A DNA stretch of 64,000 nucleotides from Sordariomycetes sp. S80-01Y (lineage: Eukaryota > Ascomycota > Sordariomycetes): NCBI GenBank assembly GCA_037042185.1, contig JAXQJY010000030.1:1302001-1366000 (forward strand). The letters are read 5' to 3'. Below, piece by piece: positions 44,149 to 55,680 of this stretch; within the stretch, counting starts at the first letter, position 1, and each line of letters opens with the position of its first letter. The position numbers and the translations under genes are program-made. A model generated the notes under the pieces. The model ran no database searches and was not told the origin of the DNA. It was given only the letters and a program-made list of their open reading frames with translations.

Positions 44149-44321
44149 ATAGCGGCTCGGCATTAATGGCAGGAGAGTGGCCGCGAAATCGAGTCGAGCG
44201 GGAAAGCCGGGGCGCAAACGCTGGATGAGTCGTGCAGAGTTTTGGGTTAAGATTGGGATGGAGAACCTTGGACGAGGAACAGGATGATGGAAGAAGAAAA
44301 GTGTTCAGGCTGATGGCTGGA

Positions 44322-44355
44322 GACAGGCTTGACAGGCTTGACAGGCTTTGACAGG
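44322..44355. repeat. GACAGGCTT tandem repeat
   Basis: Three 9-10-bp units and a partial fourth. Confidence 0.85.
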
Positions 44356-44540
44356 GTCGCTGGCAATGGAAAATGTCGCGAACGCCTCTTACATCCCTGC
44401 GAGTCATCGACATCCAGGGCACCGACGGCCCAAAACGATGGGAGAGTCCCTCAAGTTGTTTCCTGTTGTGGTGGATCGAAGTCTCAAGTTGGAAGTGAAC
44501 TCAGGCACCCCTGACCGGCTCCAGCTGCTGGGCAATGGAA

Positions 44541-44565
44541 GCTGGGCTGCTGGGCTGCTGGGCCC
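44541..44565. repeat. GCTGGGCT tandem repeat
   Basis: About three 8-bp units. Confidence 0.75.
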
Positions 44566-47500
44566 TCCAGCCTCAGGCTCCCGGCCATTCGGTCATTCAG
44601 GCTCGTTCATCCTGCCGTGGCTCACTGACAGTGGCTCTGACTCGGAGGCCCGGGCTGGCTCAGGCCGCGACCAAACTCGCAGCAAGAGGCAATCAAACTC
44701 TCCCCCTTCCACGCTTCCTTTTCCCTCCTCTCACATTCCTCACTCACATCTCATCTCATCAACCTCCGGTCGTCCCGTTGCTTCTTCCCACCGTCTCAAT
44801 TGTCATGCATTGCTACCCGTGTGCCCCTGCCGGTTTCGCATCCGATGCCATTCGCAAACTCAGCAAAGAAAAGGCGCGGCGCGGCGCGACATGACACGAC
44901 ACGACGGCCGATTCAGGGTCCGGGATGGCCCTGGCAGGAGCTTCTTCATGCGGCGGTAAGCGTCGAGCCTTAGGACGACGGAAACATCCCTCCGCATCCG
45001 CGAAACAATGACGCCGTATGCCAGAATCCTCGTGCGGCCTGTGATAGGCACATGTGAGCGGTCAGTCCCTGGGCAGAGGTTGACGACTGGCCGCACCAGA
45101 TGCGCCGTCAGTAGCCTCGACGCCAATCGGCTGGCGATGGAAACACGCGCGTGCGACATGCCTCGAATCCACCTGGCGCTGTCACCTAGGAATCAGGACC
45201 GCAGCACGACGTGCAGAAGACGTCTACACCGCCGCACATGTGCCTTCGTATGTGTGTCACAGGTCTCCAAGGCACACGACAGGCGCGTCTAATTGATGAC
45301 CAGCCCCCCCGCGCGCCATCACAGCGGATTCGACGTCGTGAAACAACGGCAGACAACCGACATCGCCCTACGACTGCAACTTCGGGGGCAGACATGGCCG
45401 CAATGCTGGCTTCCGGACCACTTGGGGACAGCTAACCCGCGGCATCAGCGACTTCCATTTCGGACGACAAGGGCTGGCCTAGCTGGGGCGATCCTTTGTG
45501 GCGGCGCATGAACTGGCGGTCAACAGCTGCCGAGAAAAGCAGGACCCAAAATTCGAGGTCCCAACATCACGACAGCCAAACGCCATTGTCACATCGACAG
45601 GCAAGGCGAGCGACGTTGGTGGTGTGAAGTGCGCTGTCGCTCTGCGCTAGGACCAGGGGCTCGTCGTTCGTCCGCCACAGCTCACCACGAACCATGATCT
45701 GCTTGTCTGCCCACCATCTCTTGTCATCCCCCCTCGCACCTCGACTCACTCCTCGTTGCCACGTTGTCAACCAGCAACCTTCAGCAAGTCATCGTCTCTT
45801 TTCCCTTCCCTTCATTCACAGCCACCATTGCCTGATTGAAAGTACCACCTGTCAACTCATTCAGGGCGGTCGCTCTACGTAGGTCTCTACCACCTTTCTG
45901 AGTCACCTTACCCGTCACCGCCGTCACGATCGACGTCAGGGCTCCAGCCTTGCCGCACCTCCCCACGACTTGGCCCTCTCACACCAGCCTGAGATATCGG
46001 TCAAGATCATATCAGATCTTTTCCTCGCAGCCCGATCTTCGAGGGTCGTAGTCCCTAGCGCACAATGACGACGCACATGAGGCGGCGGTCAACGACTGGG
46101 CAGACAGCGCACACTCCTTGGGACGACTTCTGCAAGCAGCCACGCCACTAGTCTCGAGTGAGGCTGGCTTTAGCTGCGGCGAGAGGCGACCGCCGCTAGC
46201 TTGCGTGGGATGATTGACCTGAAGACTAGTTTGTCTGTTGCTGCCCGAACAAAGCAAGCAGGCAGCCCTGGAGCCCGACGAAACGTTTGCCTTCGGCCTG
46301 CATGTTTCTTCTCCCACGGACTTCTGCCACGATAAGGCTCGCCAAGCAAGGCTCAACGTCTTCATCCGCGTAGAGGGTCATCCACCAACCCGTTGGACCA
46401 CTGATAGCACTTGGCTGTCCTCCATGAGGAACATTTACCACAAGTGGATCAGATCTCGTGAGCAACATCATATGTATGTGGCCCTTCTGGTCCACCCGTA
46501 GGCGACCTATGACCAGGCGTAGCAGCATGTCAATCTATTTAGGTCTGGATTGGAGGAGGCTGAGTGCGGTACTCTGTCCGCACGCTTGGCAGCATTGCTG
46601 CGTTGGTCAGCAACCCTCCAAACGCAGCAAGTAGACCTGACTTCCAAGATGTATTGCGATTCCCGAGCCCCCAGCCCGACGTCCATACATGATTGGCATC
46701 ATCGTGCTGAGCGGGAACTATGCGTGTGGAGAGAGGAATAACCGGTGAAGGGTTTTGGGTACTGCTACAGACACCCCACCTGCGACTGCGGTCACTTAGG
46801 CTCTGCCATCTGCTCAAAATGTCAAAGAAATCATCGCGCATCAAGGAAAATTTTTGCCTTTGCGCTGTTGAAGAGTCATACTGCCCAGGATGGGAGGTGG
46901 CGGTGAGGATGTCTGGGAACAGGTCTTGGGGCTTGCATGATGATGGATGGGCCCGTGGATACGAATCGGGCAGCAATATCGTTCGGATGGAATCGGTCAC
47001 CGCCAGCTGCCATCCTAGATCCTCGAATTCGTTCTGAACCCGGGGCTCTCGGTGGAGGCGAGACTGGCGTAGAGAGCGCAGCCGTGCCAGCTTTGACAAG
47101 GCTTACAAGGCTGGCGCGAAGACGGGGCCAGCAAATGTTGATTACCATGTCTCAGGATTCGACTTTCGTGGCGAGGGGAAAAGCAACAAGTTCAAGGAGT
47201 TCGCAGCTAGCAATGCAAAGGAAATCTCAGCTCACTAAATTTGTTCAGGGACCCTCTTTTCGCAAAAGTAAAGACATCAGCCTCACACATCGATGGGCGT
47301 GGCGCACACTCCGGTTCCTGACCTGTCAGTCTCGTGGGTATGGATATAGGCTGGCAAATGATCTTCGGCGAGGCGCAAACTCGAGGGCACTACGTCGGCG
47401 GAGATGGCCGCATTTCAGATCCAAGCGTCTCTATGATAATGCCCAACATGGGCGGATCACGCGGCGAGAGAACTCGGCGTCGATGAAGCTGAGTATCGAG

Positions 47501-48375
47501 GTAACAGCTGGAGCCCAATGCCTGACTGCCGGTGAGGTCGACGACCGGTCGGGAGGCGGGCGGTCGCGGCCAGGCCTCCATGCACGCCATACGTTGTCGT
47601 CAACATGCGTCTGCCTTGCGCACGCCCTGTCCGCTGGCGTTCTCTCCCCAGACATTTCCAAGCAGCCGGATCCAGTCAGTCTCGTACATTATCGTCCAGC
47701 CCTGAGAACCCTCAAACGCCAATCAAGCTCAGACCGCATCGCCTCGCCCCGTGGCAACATGACGACTCAGCCGCCAAACGGCGCGGCTTGTTCGCGGCCA
47801 GGGAGCAAACCTCCTCCCGATCCTGCGAGAGGGCGCAGAGCGTCATCAGGTACGTCCACCAACGGAGGTCGATGATCGTGTTTGACGTTCTCTGGACGAA
47901 CGTTGACACGGGGGGGATGCGGGACGGGGAGCTGCACAAGTGCCGAGACGTGGACCTGTGCTGTGGCTGGCGCGTGGCGTGGCGTGTCCGGTGCCGACGC
48001 GGATCCGGAGTTGTGTGGCGTTCAGGGACAGCCCCACGATAGCGGGCACTGGTGCACTTCACTGCACTCACTTCGGGGCCATTGTGCGCGAAGCTTCCAC
48101 CTAGGCTGCCAGAATTGCGACTCCTGAGAGCACATCCTGTCCCTGACTACCTCTCTCACTTCGTCCCTCGCTCTCTACCAAGGGTATCCCAGAGCCATCC
48201 CCTATAGCTTTGAGGCTTATAGGCATTTCTCCTCAGCTGCGAATCCACTCGGTCATCACCAACTCACCTTGCAGGCTTTGAAACGCATCTTTGGGTTCGA
48301 AAGCTGCGCTTCGGAATATATCGCACCATCTTCCGCTTCACCAGGCGTGCCTGACCCTCACTTGCATCACTCACA

Positions 48376-49292
48376 ATGGCCGATGTTCCTCTGCAAGTCA
48401 TATCCGAAAATGCCGCTTCAGAGCGTCGCATCACCCCCTCCTGGACCATTGGCCAGCTCAAGGCCAGACTGGAGCCCATAACGGGCGTGCCTCCGCTTAG
48501 CCAGAAGTTGACCTTGAAGCTCAAGGGCCGGGAGACGGTTGCGATTGAGGCAAATGATGAGGAGAACACCAGGTTGACGAGCTTCCCTCTGGCTCCGTAC
48601 GCTGAGCTTCATGTAAGTCACCCGCTCTCTCCTTCAAGTGGTATTGCATGCGAGATCGTTGCTGTCCGGCATGTCTATAGACAAGGAGCATCTGTCCTTG
48701 GTGGATTATCTGTCACTTTGAACATGTCTGCGTCTCCAAGCGTGCCAATGCCTTTTGGTTCCGTCACGGACCCTGAAGGACAATGAATTAACCCGCCAAC
48801 TAGGTGACCGACACGCGCCCCCCAGGCGTCCGTGAGAATTACACCGATACATCAGGCACAGAAAAATATATCATGCCTGAAGAGGAATACGCCAAAAAGA
48901 CGGATTCAGTTCTAGCCTGGAAGAAGGCCCAAAAGCTGGGCCGCTTCGATCCCAACGCCCCCGACCACGAGCAGGCCAAGATCCAGGCCATGCAGAACGA
49001 GGTTGAGTCTAGAGGCATCACCGTGGGGAGGAGGTGCAGGGTTGGAGGTGATGATGATCGGAGGGGTGAAGTTAAGTACGTGGGCGAGGTGGAGGAGATT
49101 CCGAATGGGAAGGGTCCGTGGGTGGGGGTTCAACTCGACGAGCCAGTTGGGAAGAATGATGGCAGCATCTCCGGGAAGCGATACTGGGGCGAGAAGTCCA
49201 GTCTCAAGCACGGAGTATTCGTCAGGCCAGAGCGGGTTGAGGTAGGGGACTGGCCGGTCAAGGACGATCTCGAGGACATGGAGGAGATCTGA
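48376..49292 (+). CDS. alp11: Tubulin-folding cofactor B (Alp11-like)
   Basis: Two exons, 48376..48612 and 48804..49292, give 241 aa. Cofactor B binds alpha-tubulin and works with cofactor E in tubulin heterodimer assembly. The N-terminus is an ubiquitin-like domain (about 1-85, ITPSWTIGQLKARLEPITGV). A short linker follows (PEEEYAKKTDSVLAWKKAQK). The CAP-Gly domain is about 160-235 (GEVKYVGEVEEIPNGKGPWV, GVQLDEPVGKNDGSISGKRY, SSLKHGVFVRPERV) and includes the GKNDG motif. The acidic C-terminus DLEDMEEI is typical of the family. The intron is 191 nt, long for this window; reading into it stops at 48786. A CT-rich leader tract lies at 48126-48250. Confidence 0.94.
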
Positions 49293-50859
49293 GTGGGACG
49301 TGGGGGTTTAGATGGATTCGCGCCTAGTCAGGGCGCTTACTCAAAGGCACTCGGGGAAGATAGCCCATACGTGTACCACACTGGCATTGGGACGCTTACA
49401 CACACCAAGATAAAGTGACAAAGGAATGGGCTTCGAGACGTAAGTGAGGCGGCGGAGTATAAGCGACACCACCCTGGTCTGCATTGTCGAGGCGGCGACT
49501 TTGCGTTGTTAAAGCAGGCTATTTGTCAACATCCCATATTGTTCCTTGCAAAGACCGAGGATATGACGAAGTCACCTTGACGGATGCCATGTGCTGGATG
49601 GATCTCCTCGTCAGCCCAATTTCGTGTGTTGTTTGTGCCGATCCATACGAAGATCGTGGTCTACAATTGTCGGTAGTCTCACCAAGACGATTGATTCCAC
49701 GGGTGAGGAGCCCGCAACCGAGACTGTTGCTCCCTGGAAAAGCGCAGCATGAATATACAATACCTCATTGGGCTTTCTTCCTTGCTTCTCGGAGTCCAAG
49801 TTCAAATATCCTGACTTTGTTGGCGATACAGGGTAGGCATGCGACCACAGGAAGCGAAGCATCCAAGGATCCCCCTAGTCAGCACGAAACTCGCTCAGCC
49901 TCTTCCTCAAGGTTTCACATGGGCCCGTATGTCCCGTATGTCCCGGCAGCCTCAGCGCCGCTCGCCCCGACATCACCTTGGCACATGCCATTCGGCCCAG
50001 AGTCAAAAGGCGAATGGAACTCTGCTGTTGAGTTCTGAGGATCGGCAGTCACAGCCAAAGGGAACGAAGCGGGGAGTTTGTCTCGCCAAGAGGCCTCCTC
50101 ATCCATTGGATGGCCGAGCCAATGCCCAGAGGACGCCGAGAGTTGGCTCAGCCCAGACTATCCAAGCCTTCTGCCCGACAATATCACAATTGCCAGCAGA
50201 ACCAGACGAGAAGAAGCCCAGAACTGACGGTGGCTTGACAAGCCACAGCTTTGGCGTTTGAGCCCTGATATCACTGTGATTTATAAACTACAGGACATGT
50301 AGGGCCGCCAATATATCGACTTAAGCGCAGCGCCGTAGCGGCCGTTCTAGTGGCTGACGACAGGGCTTGGAGGGTCTTGGAGTGCTTGGGTGCAGCCCCA
50401 AAGGGGAAAGGGGCCACTGGGCGGAGCCTGGTGCTCGCAGCGGCTTCCCCACGCCCGCCGCCTGCCAGCAGAACCGTGGATCTGTTCGACCTCTGTCTGG
50501 CCTCAAACCTCCAACCTGCAACTTTTCGACTCATTCCCCCTTCTGTCCTTACTACAACCTCGAATCTACCTCGATCTCCCACCTTCGTCACCTCTCTGCT
50601 CGTTCCTTTCGACTTGCATCACTGTCGTCACGCTCTCTGCCAAGTCTTGGACTCCCAGCGCGCATCCGCCGCGGCGCTTTGGGTCCATGCCTCCTATTGC
50701 GACTTGAAATGTGAGACTCTGGGGGGCCGGCCCAGACTCCACTGCTTCTCAAACTACGATAGCCTCGTGCTGCGATTTTGCGCCTCGCGACAATTGCTCT
50801 CGAACCTCACCATACGCCGATCTGTGCTCCTCGGCCGCCAGGGGAGCGTGGCCATCAAA
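49293..50859. other. intergenic region, 1.6 kb
   Basis: Between two plus-strand genes. A 184-codon plus frame (49484-50038) has no recognisable domain. From 50350 the frame of the downstream RING gene is open for 510 nt before its preferred start. A CT-rich tract near 50520-50640 fits a leader. Confidence 0.45.
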
Positions 50860-52435
50860 ATGCCCTTCATTGCCCGGCTTCTTTGGCTGGGCGTGCTTTT
50901 ACTTTGCCTTATTGAACTCGTGGCTGCGGACGACGGATCTTTGACGGAGGCAGGTGACGAGCTGCCCCCGTGGGCATCGGACAATACACTGCAGTTGCAG
51001 CTTTCGGCTGACTCGACGGAGTATGCTGTCATCCCATTGACGGAGAAGTTGGCTCTGGGTAACACCAGAAAGAAGACAGGCGTAAGTCAGGTCTGCAGGG
51101 CAAGCGGCGGCTGAGCTAACACGGCACGCAGTCTGTCACAATAAACGGCAACCTCAAAGCTGCGCATGAGACAAACTACAACGACTTTACCGACCGCAAT
51201 GATGTAGCCTACATGACCTGTGACGAATCGGACGACGAAAACGATGACGACCCGAACAGGATGCTCAATGAGTTGATGGCGCAGTCTCCAAAGGCTATCA
51301 TACTCTTCTCAACGAGCAGCAACTGGTGTTCCTTTGACTCGTCAGGAAGCAGTCTCGCATACACTAGCATCCTCTCCATGGTCGACCCAGGAGAGGCGAC
51401 TACAGTTCTGAACCACTTGAATGATACGGACAAGGGGGACATCGTCAAGGTTCACATCTACGGCAATACAACATCACTCGAACCGGGCGACAGCGGCGGG
51501 CGTGGAAGCCACTCGGCTGTTGCGATGAGCGTACTATACAGCATTACAGGGGTGATCACTCTGCTCTTCGTCGTCATTATCGTTACGGGCGCAGTCAGAG
51601 CGCATCGAAACCCAGACAGGTATGGGCCGCGGCGCGGCACTGACGGACGACGTGGACAGAGCCGAGCAAAGGGGCTTGCGCGGGCGGTGCTAGAGACATT
51701 GCCCGTCGTCAAATTCGGGGATAGGAACCAGCCGAAACCAGACCCTGAGCTCGAGATGGACACCGCTACTACCGATGGGCAGTATCCTGCTCAGAACTCT
51801 GTGCCGACGAATATGGCCGACGCCCAATCGAACCAGACACCCAGAGTGTCAATGGCTTACTCCGAAGTCACATCGGTTGCAGAATCCCAGGCGGACAAGA
51901 ACCTGGGATGCTCTATCTGCACCGAGGATTTCAGAGTCGGAGAGGATGTGCGCGTGCTCCCTTGTAATCATCAATACCACCCGCAGTGTGTAGATCCCTG
52001 GCTGATCGACGTCTCGGGTACATGCCCACTATGGTATGCCTCTCAATGAACCCTTAGTTTCTTGGCTAACCTTTTATCAGCCGGCTAGACCTTCGCCCTG
52101 GCCACGGGCACAACCAATCGATTTCTACAACATCTGATGATCTCCCGCCTCCTTTATCTGCGGAGTTCCGGGGTCAAGACACGCCCGAACGTCCAGCCGG
52201 CAACCGCTTCTCCCGTCTGCTCGACGTCAACAGGCTGCGACAGGCATCGGTGGAGGAGCAAATGGAGGCACTTCGTCGGCTCCGTGAAGATAGGATCAGC
52301 CGGGAAACGCCGGATCGCCCTGCGGAGACCACCGATGGCGATGATCGGCATGCAGGAATTGCAGACAGACTGAGAGAGCGCTTCAGGATCTTGACGAGAT
52401 CGCAGTCGGCCAACAGGCGGTCTTCACGGTGCTAA
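50860..52435 (+). CDS. membrane RING-H2 E3 ubiquitin ligase
   Basis: Three exons, 50860..51081, 51132..52033 and 52081..52435, give 492 aa. Layout: signal peptide (MPFIARLLWLGVLLLCLIEL, cleavage likely near AADDG) and a lumenal domain of about 180 residues with several Asn-glycosylation sites (NDT, NTT). One membrane span follows (about 207-230, YSITGVITLLFVVIIVTGAV), then a cytosolic linker and a RING-H2 finger (about 335-377, CSICTEDF, LPCNHQYHPQCVDPWL, CPLC). The last Cys is made across splice 2 (TG|C). This is the PA-TM-RING architecture of endomembrane E3 ligases. A charged C-terminal tail (RLREDRISRETPDRPAE) follows. The signal peptide decides the start; an in-frame ATG at 50350 would bury it. 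Confidence 0.9.
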
Positions 52436-53883
52436 GTCTTGGGCAAGCAACAACTCAGCGCCCACCTTACTCGAATTCAATGTGGATAGGGATAGGCTCG
52501 GTTTATGAACTTTCTGGCGTTGCAGGTAGCGTATATCGATGATGGCTTGGAACTTGGAACTTGGGCAAAGCATAGGCAATGGCGTTTTTTTCTTTTTCTT
52601 TGGTAAACACAGCAAGGAACACATATGCACGCTCTCGATGCGCTGATTGATGGTCTTGGGAGTGCCTCTCCAGCCTCTGGAGGGGTTGGCCTGTGGATGA
52701 GCGCGGCAGATTGGCAGACGCAGCTGATACCCTGTTGAAGGCTTTTGTTTCCTACGGGCTTGTGAGGTCAATAAAGTCCCCTGGATTTTTTACTCCGGAT
52801 GTCTCTGCGCAGTTTCAAATCTTAACGGCCAGCCAGAACGGCGGCAACGCTGAGGAGTGACGCTAATCAGCCCCAGCAGCTCAGGTAGGCTGATCTATCG
52901 AAGCTTGGCGGGCACATTGTCCTTGTCTAGACCACTGGTTCCCTGCTTTGGGAGAACTTGAGCGTGGCGTCAACTACAGAAGCCACCAAAACCGAGACGG
53001 GAAAGGCCTGACGAGCGTCGGCACTCAAAGAGAGGATGACTGGATAGGTCAGTATGACAGGGCTGATGCGCGAGATGAGGTTGGGCTTTTGTGGCGTGGT
53101 GATCAGAGGGGCTTGTGCTGAGCCAAGCTGTCGGTCTACAGTCGACCTGGAGCTTCGCAGACACCGAGGGAGTCTTGGGGTGCGTAGACCGTGTTTTCTT
53201 GAAGGGCCGCTCGATCATTCTTCTCTGCTTATTTAAAGCAGAGCTCGCTCAGGCGCTGACCGCCAAACCTTCAAGACTATCAACACGCGTGTCTCACCAG
53301 CCCACCGGCGCGGGAGAAGCAACACGACTTAGCTATTGGCTCCCTCGGAACGTAGGGCACAGCATCCGGTATAAGATGGAAGTAGCACAGAGCGCTACCG
53401 TGGCTTGAACCAACCGTCTTACAGCAGCTGGAACGGCTCGCTCTTCAAACTAACACCTCGCAAAAGCAAAGTCGCAATGTCCCGCCCGTTCGCACACCTC
53501 GAAATGCCGGACTGCAGCTGGAAATCCTGGTTTCCCTAGAGTGCTTCCCGGGAGTCCATGAATGCAGGTTTGTGGCTATAGAAAGATCTGCTCGCCCCAG
53601 GCGAGACGAGGCTTCGGAGGTCTTGCCGTCTCTGGTGACTGATCGATCAGGATCGCTCCAACTAATACTACTTCTTCCCCCATGAATGTGGTTCATACTA
53701 CCGCGAGAAACTACATTTGCCAGGTCTCGTACACCCTATATTCGTCTGTGTCTTCCCGTTGTGCGATTTAATACCGTGGGCAGCGGGCCCTTTTCCCACC
53801 TCTTTGGGCAACCTAGAAGATTTCTTTGGCTGCAGCCTAACGTTGGACTTGAAATATAGTATACTTCAGGTTCTTAAATCATC
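52436..53883. other. intergenic region, 1.4 kb
   Basis: Between two plus-strand genes. Open frames are short and overlapping. Nothing recognised. Confidence 0.45.
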
Positions 53884-55680
53884 ATGGCGCCTCTGGACCA
53901 TTCGGATCTCTCAGACCGGGGAGTGGCAAACATAAATGTGCCCCTGGGCGGACAAGTGATGAGTGTGGTAATCTCCCTCGCTGCGGTCACGGTCTTGACA
54001 CTCTTTCTCAGTAGGCCCCCTCCGCTTTCATACAGCTCAGCTAGCAGAAACTGACATTTTGAAGCCCAGCGATATCTTGTCGTCTCGGCTTGGAGGCGCC
54101 TACCCTTTGTTGTCTGGCGTGAGTGGACCTATCCTATCCATCTGATGATATGCGAGGCTGGGGGCAGGCTGACGAGGACCAGTGGTCTTTGCAATTTACG
54201 TAGACTCGTACGCCTTCGTCTTCGCAACCAGCATTCTGCAGCATTCGCTGGGCGTCAACTCGAGCTTTCAGCTGTGCGAGAGCGCCATCCTGCTGTGTTT
54301 GGCCTTCTACGTTACGACCAAGGTGAGCCACCCCTGGCCTCAGACCGCTGCGAGTGTGCTAACCGTGGGACAGATTGTATGCGACCCTCCGCAGGCGAAG
54401 TCTTGTAAGAGGTGCTGACGGAGCTTAGTTTATATATCTCTTCCTCGTCGAGAAAGCCGTGAGTCCACCCAAGCCCTGTGAACACATGCCGACTTACGCT
54501 GTCCTAGTACATCATCCGCAGAACTACCAAGCGACGGATGCGTTCCCGCCTCTATCTTTTCAACACCTTTGGAATGCTGAGCATCTACATAGTGGTAGTC
54601 ATATTGAACTTCATGTCGTGCGTCTTTTCCCTATCGAACCCTAGTGTCTGCGGGACTAACATCACCAGGCGTATCACGAAACTGGAGAACGGCCAATGCA
54701 TCATCGGCATGAAGAGCGCTGCTATGATCCCCCTCATATCGTTCGATGCCGTGGTCAACGTCTATCTGACCATCATCTTCTTGATCCCCCTCAAGAGTGA
54801 GCCCAACCTATCACGCACCGCCCTCCTCTATTTCATCACAGGACCACTTCCAACTACATCCCAGCGCGACGCGCAGCAGGAGAAGTAACAGGAGCTGACT
54901 GGAATGCAGACCTGTACTCTTTCAAGAATATGCCTCGAACGCCAGCAAACCTCCGTCTCCGAACCGCGGCGTTTCGAACCTTCGTAGGTGCTGCCTGCAC
55001 CCTGATTAGCAGCGTCGCAAACCTATCCGTCTTGATGGCTCTCAATGGTGAGCCAGGATGGGTGTGTCTGATGTGCTGCAATTGCGACAGCAAGTTCCTC
55101 CATTACCCTCCGCCGGTTCCCTTTCACGGGTGGCGACCTCGTTAGGGACGCTCTGCTGACATGCGCAGTTCTCTTCTCCGCCCTAGTCATACAGTGGGTG
55201 ACATCAAAAGACACCGCCGGCACGTCCTCCATCTCCTCGAACCACCAGCTCGAGCCGCAAGCGCCGCATCAGGGATCCCTGCGAACCTCCGTGTGTCGGA
55301 TCTACTCCAACGACACGGGCCCGGGGTGCGCACCACCCTCGCCCGCCGCGCAGGCCCTCGTCCGACAGCACTGCTCTGATCGTCGAGCCTCGGCCGCCTC
55401 GTCCGACTCCCCACCGCAGCTCGACTCAGCGCTGGCAAAGCCGTTGGGGGGAGGGGTCGTCATCACCACGACCATCAGGCGCGAGAGCAGGCCGAACGAC
55501 GAGAACCTTTGCAGCGCTAGCGACGACGAGGGCTCCTCGGCATACAATGGCGGGGAGGCGGCGGCGGGGTCGATGCGGGGTGGATACAGAGGAAGTAGGA
55601 GGATGAGCGTTGGCCCGTTGGGAGAGGGTTTTATTTTGTCGAGGACGAGGATCACGGGGGGCGGAGGCCACCCTTCGTGA
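53884..55680 (+). CDS. multi-pass (seven-TM type) fungal protein of unknown function
   Basis: Eight exons: 53884..54010, 54065..54118, 54183..54322, 54429..54458, 54508..54617, 54669..54796, 54910..55089 and 55169..55680. They give 426 aa. Hydrophobic segments, as read from the spliced protein, include VVISLAAVTVLTLFL, VVWLVFAIYVDSYAFVFATS, LLCLAFYVTTKFIYLFLVEK, LSIYIVVVILNFM, IPLISFDAVVNVYLTIIFLI, FVGAACTLISSVANLSVLMA and CLMCCNCDILFSALVIQWV. The pattern fits seven spans, followed by a cytosolic tail of about 150 residues rich in Ser, Gly and Pro. I know this as a conserved family in filamentous ascomycetes without an assigned role; a receptor-like role is speculation. Intron 1 needs the AAG acceptor at 54064, and intron 7 is GC-AG. 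All phases agree, which supports the eight-exon model. Confidence 0.85.
55090..55168 (+). other. GC-AG intron of the seven-TM gene
   Basis: Starts GCAAGT after TGCGACA and ends TGCGCAG, joining NCD to ILFSALVIQWV in frame. 79 nt. Confidence 0.85.

Larger units (their letters stand above)
42038..48375. other. 6.3-kb region without recognised gene
   Basis: The longest gap in the window, between the divergent Myb and tubulin cofactor B genes. It holds several short direct repeats (listed separately) and a CT-rich tract on the minus strand (about 42840-42975) that could be the Myb promoter/leader. Further CT-rich tracts lie on the plus strand (44697-44770, 45690-45990, 48126-48250). Open frames up to 312 codons (46937-47875, plus) and 186 codons (46539-47099, minus) overlap antisense and have no known domain. 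No transposon or RNA gene recognised. Confidence 0.5.

Noticed and set aside
49484-50038. 184-codon plus-strand frame between the cofactor B and RING genes
   Set aside because: No recognisable domain or compositional sign of coding; likely chance.
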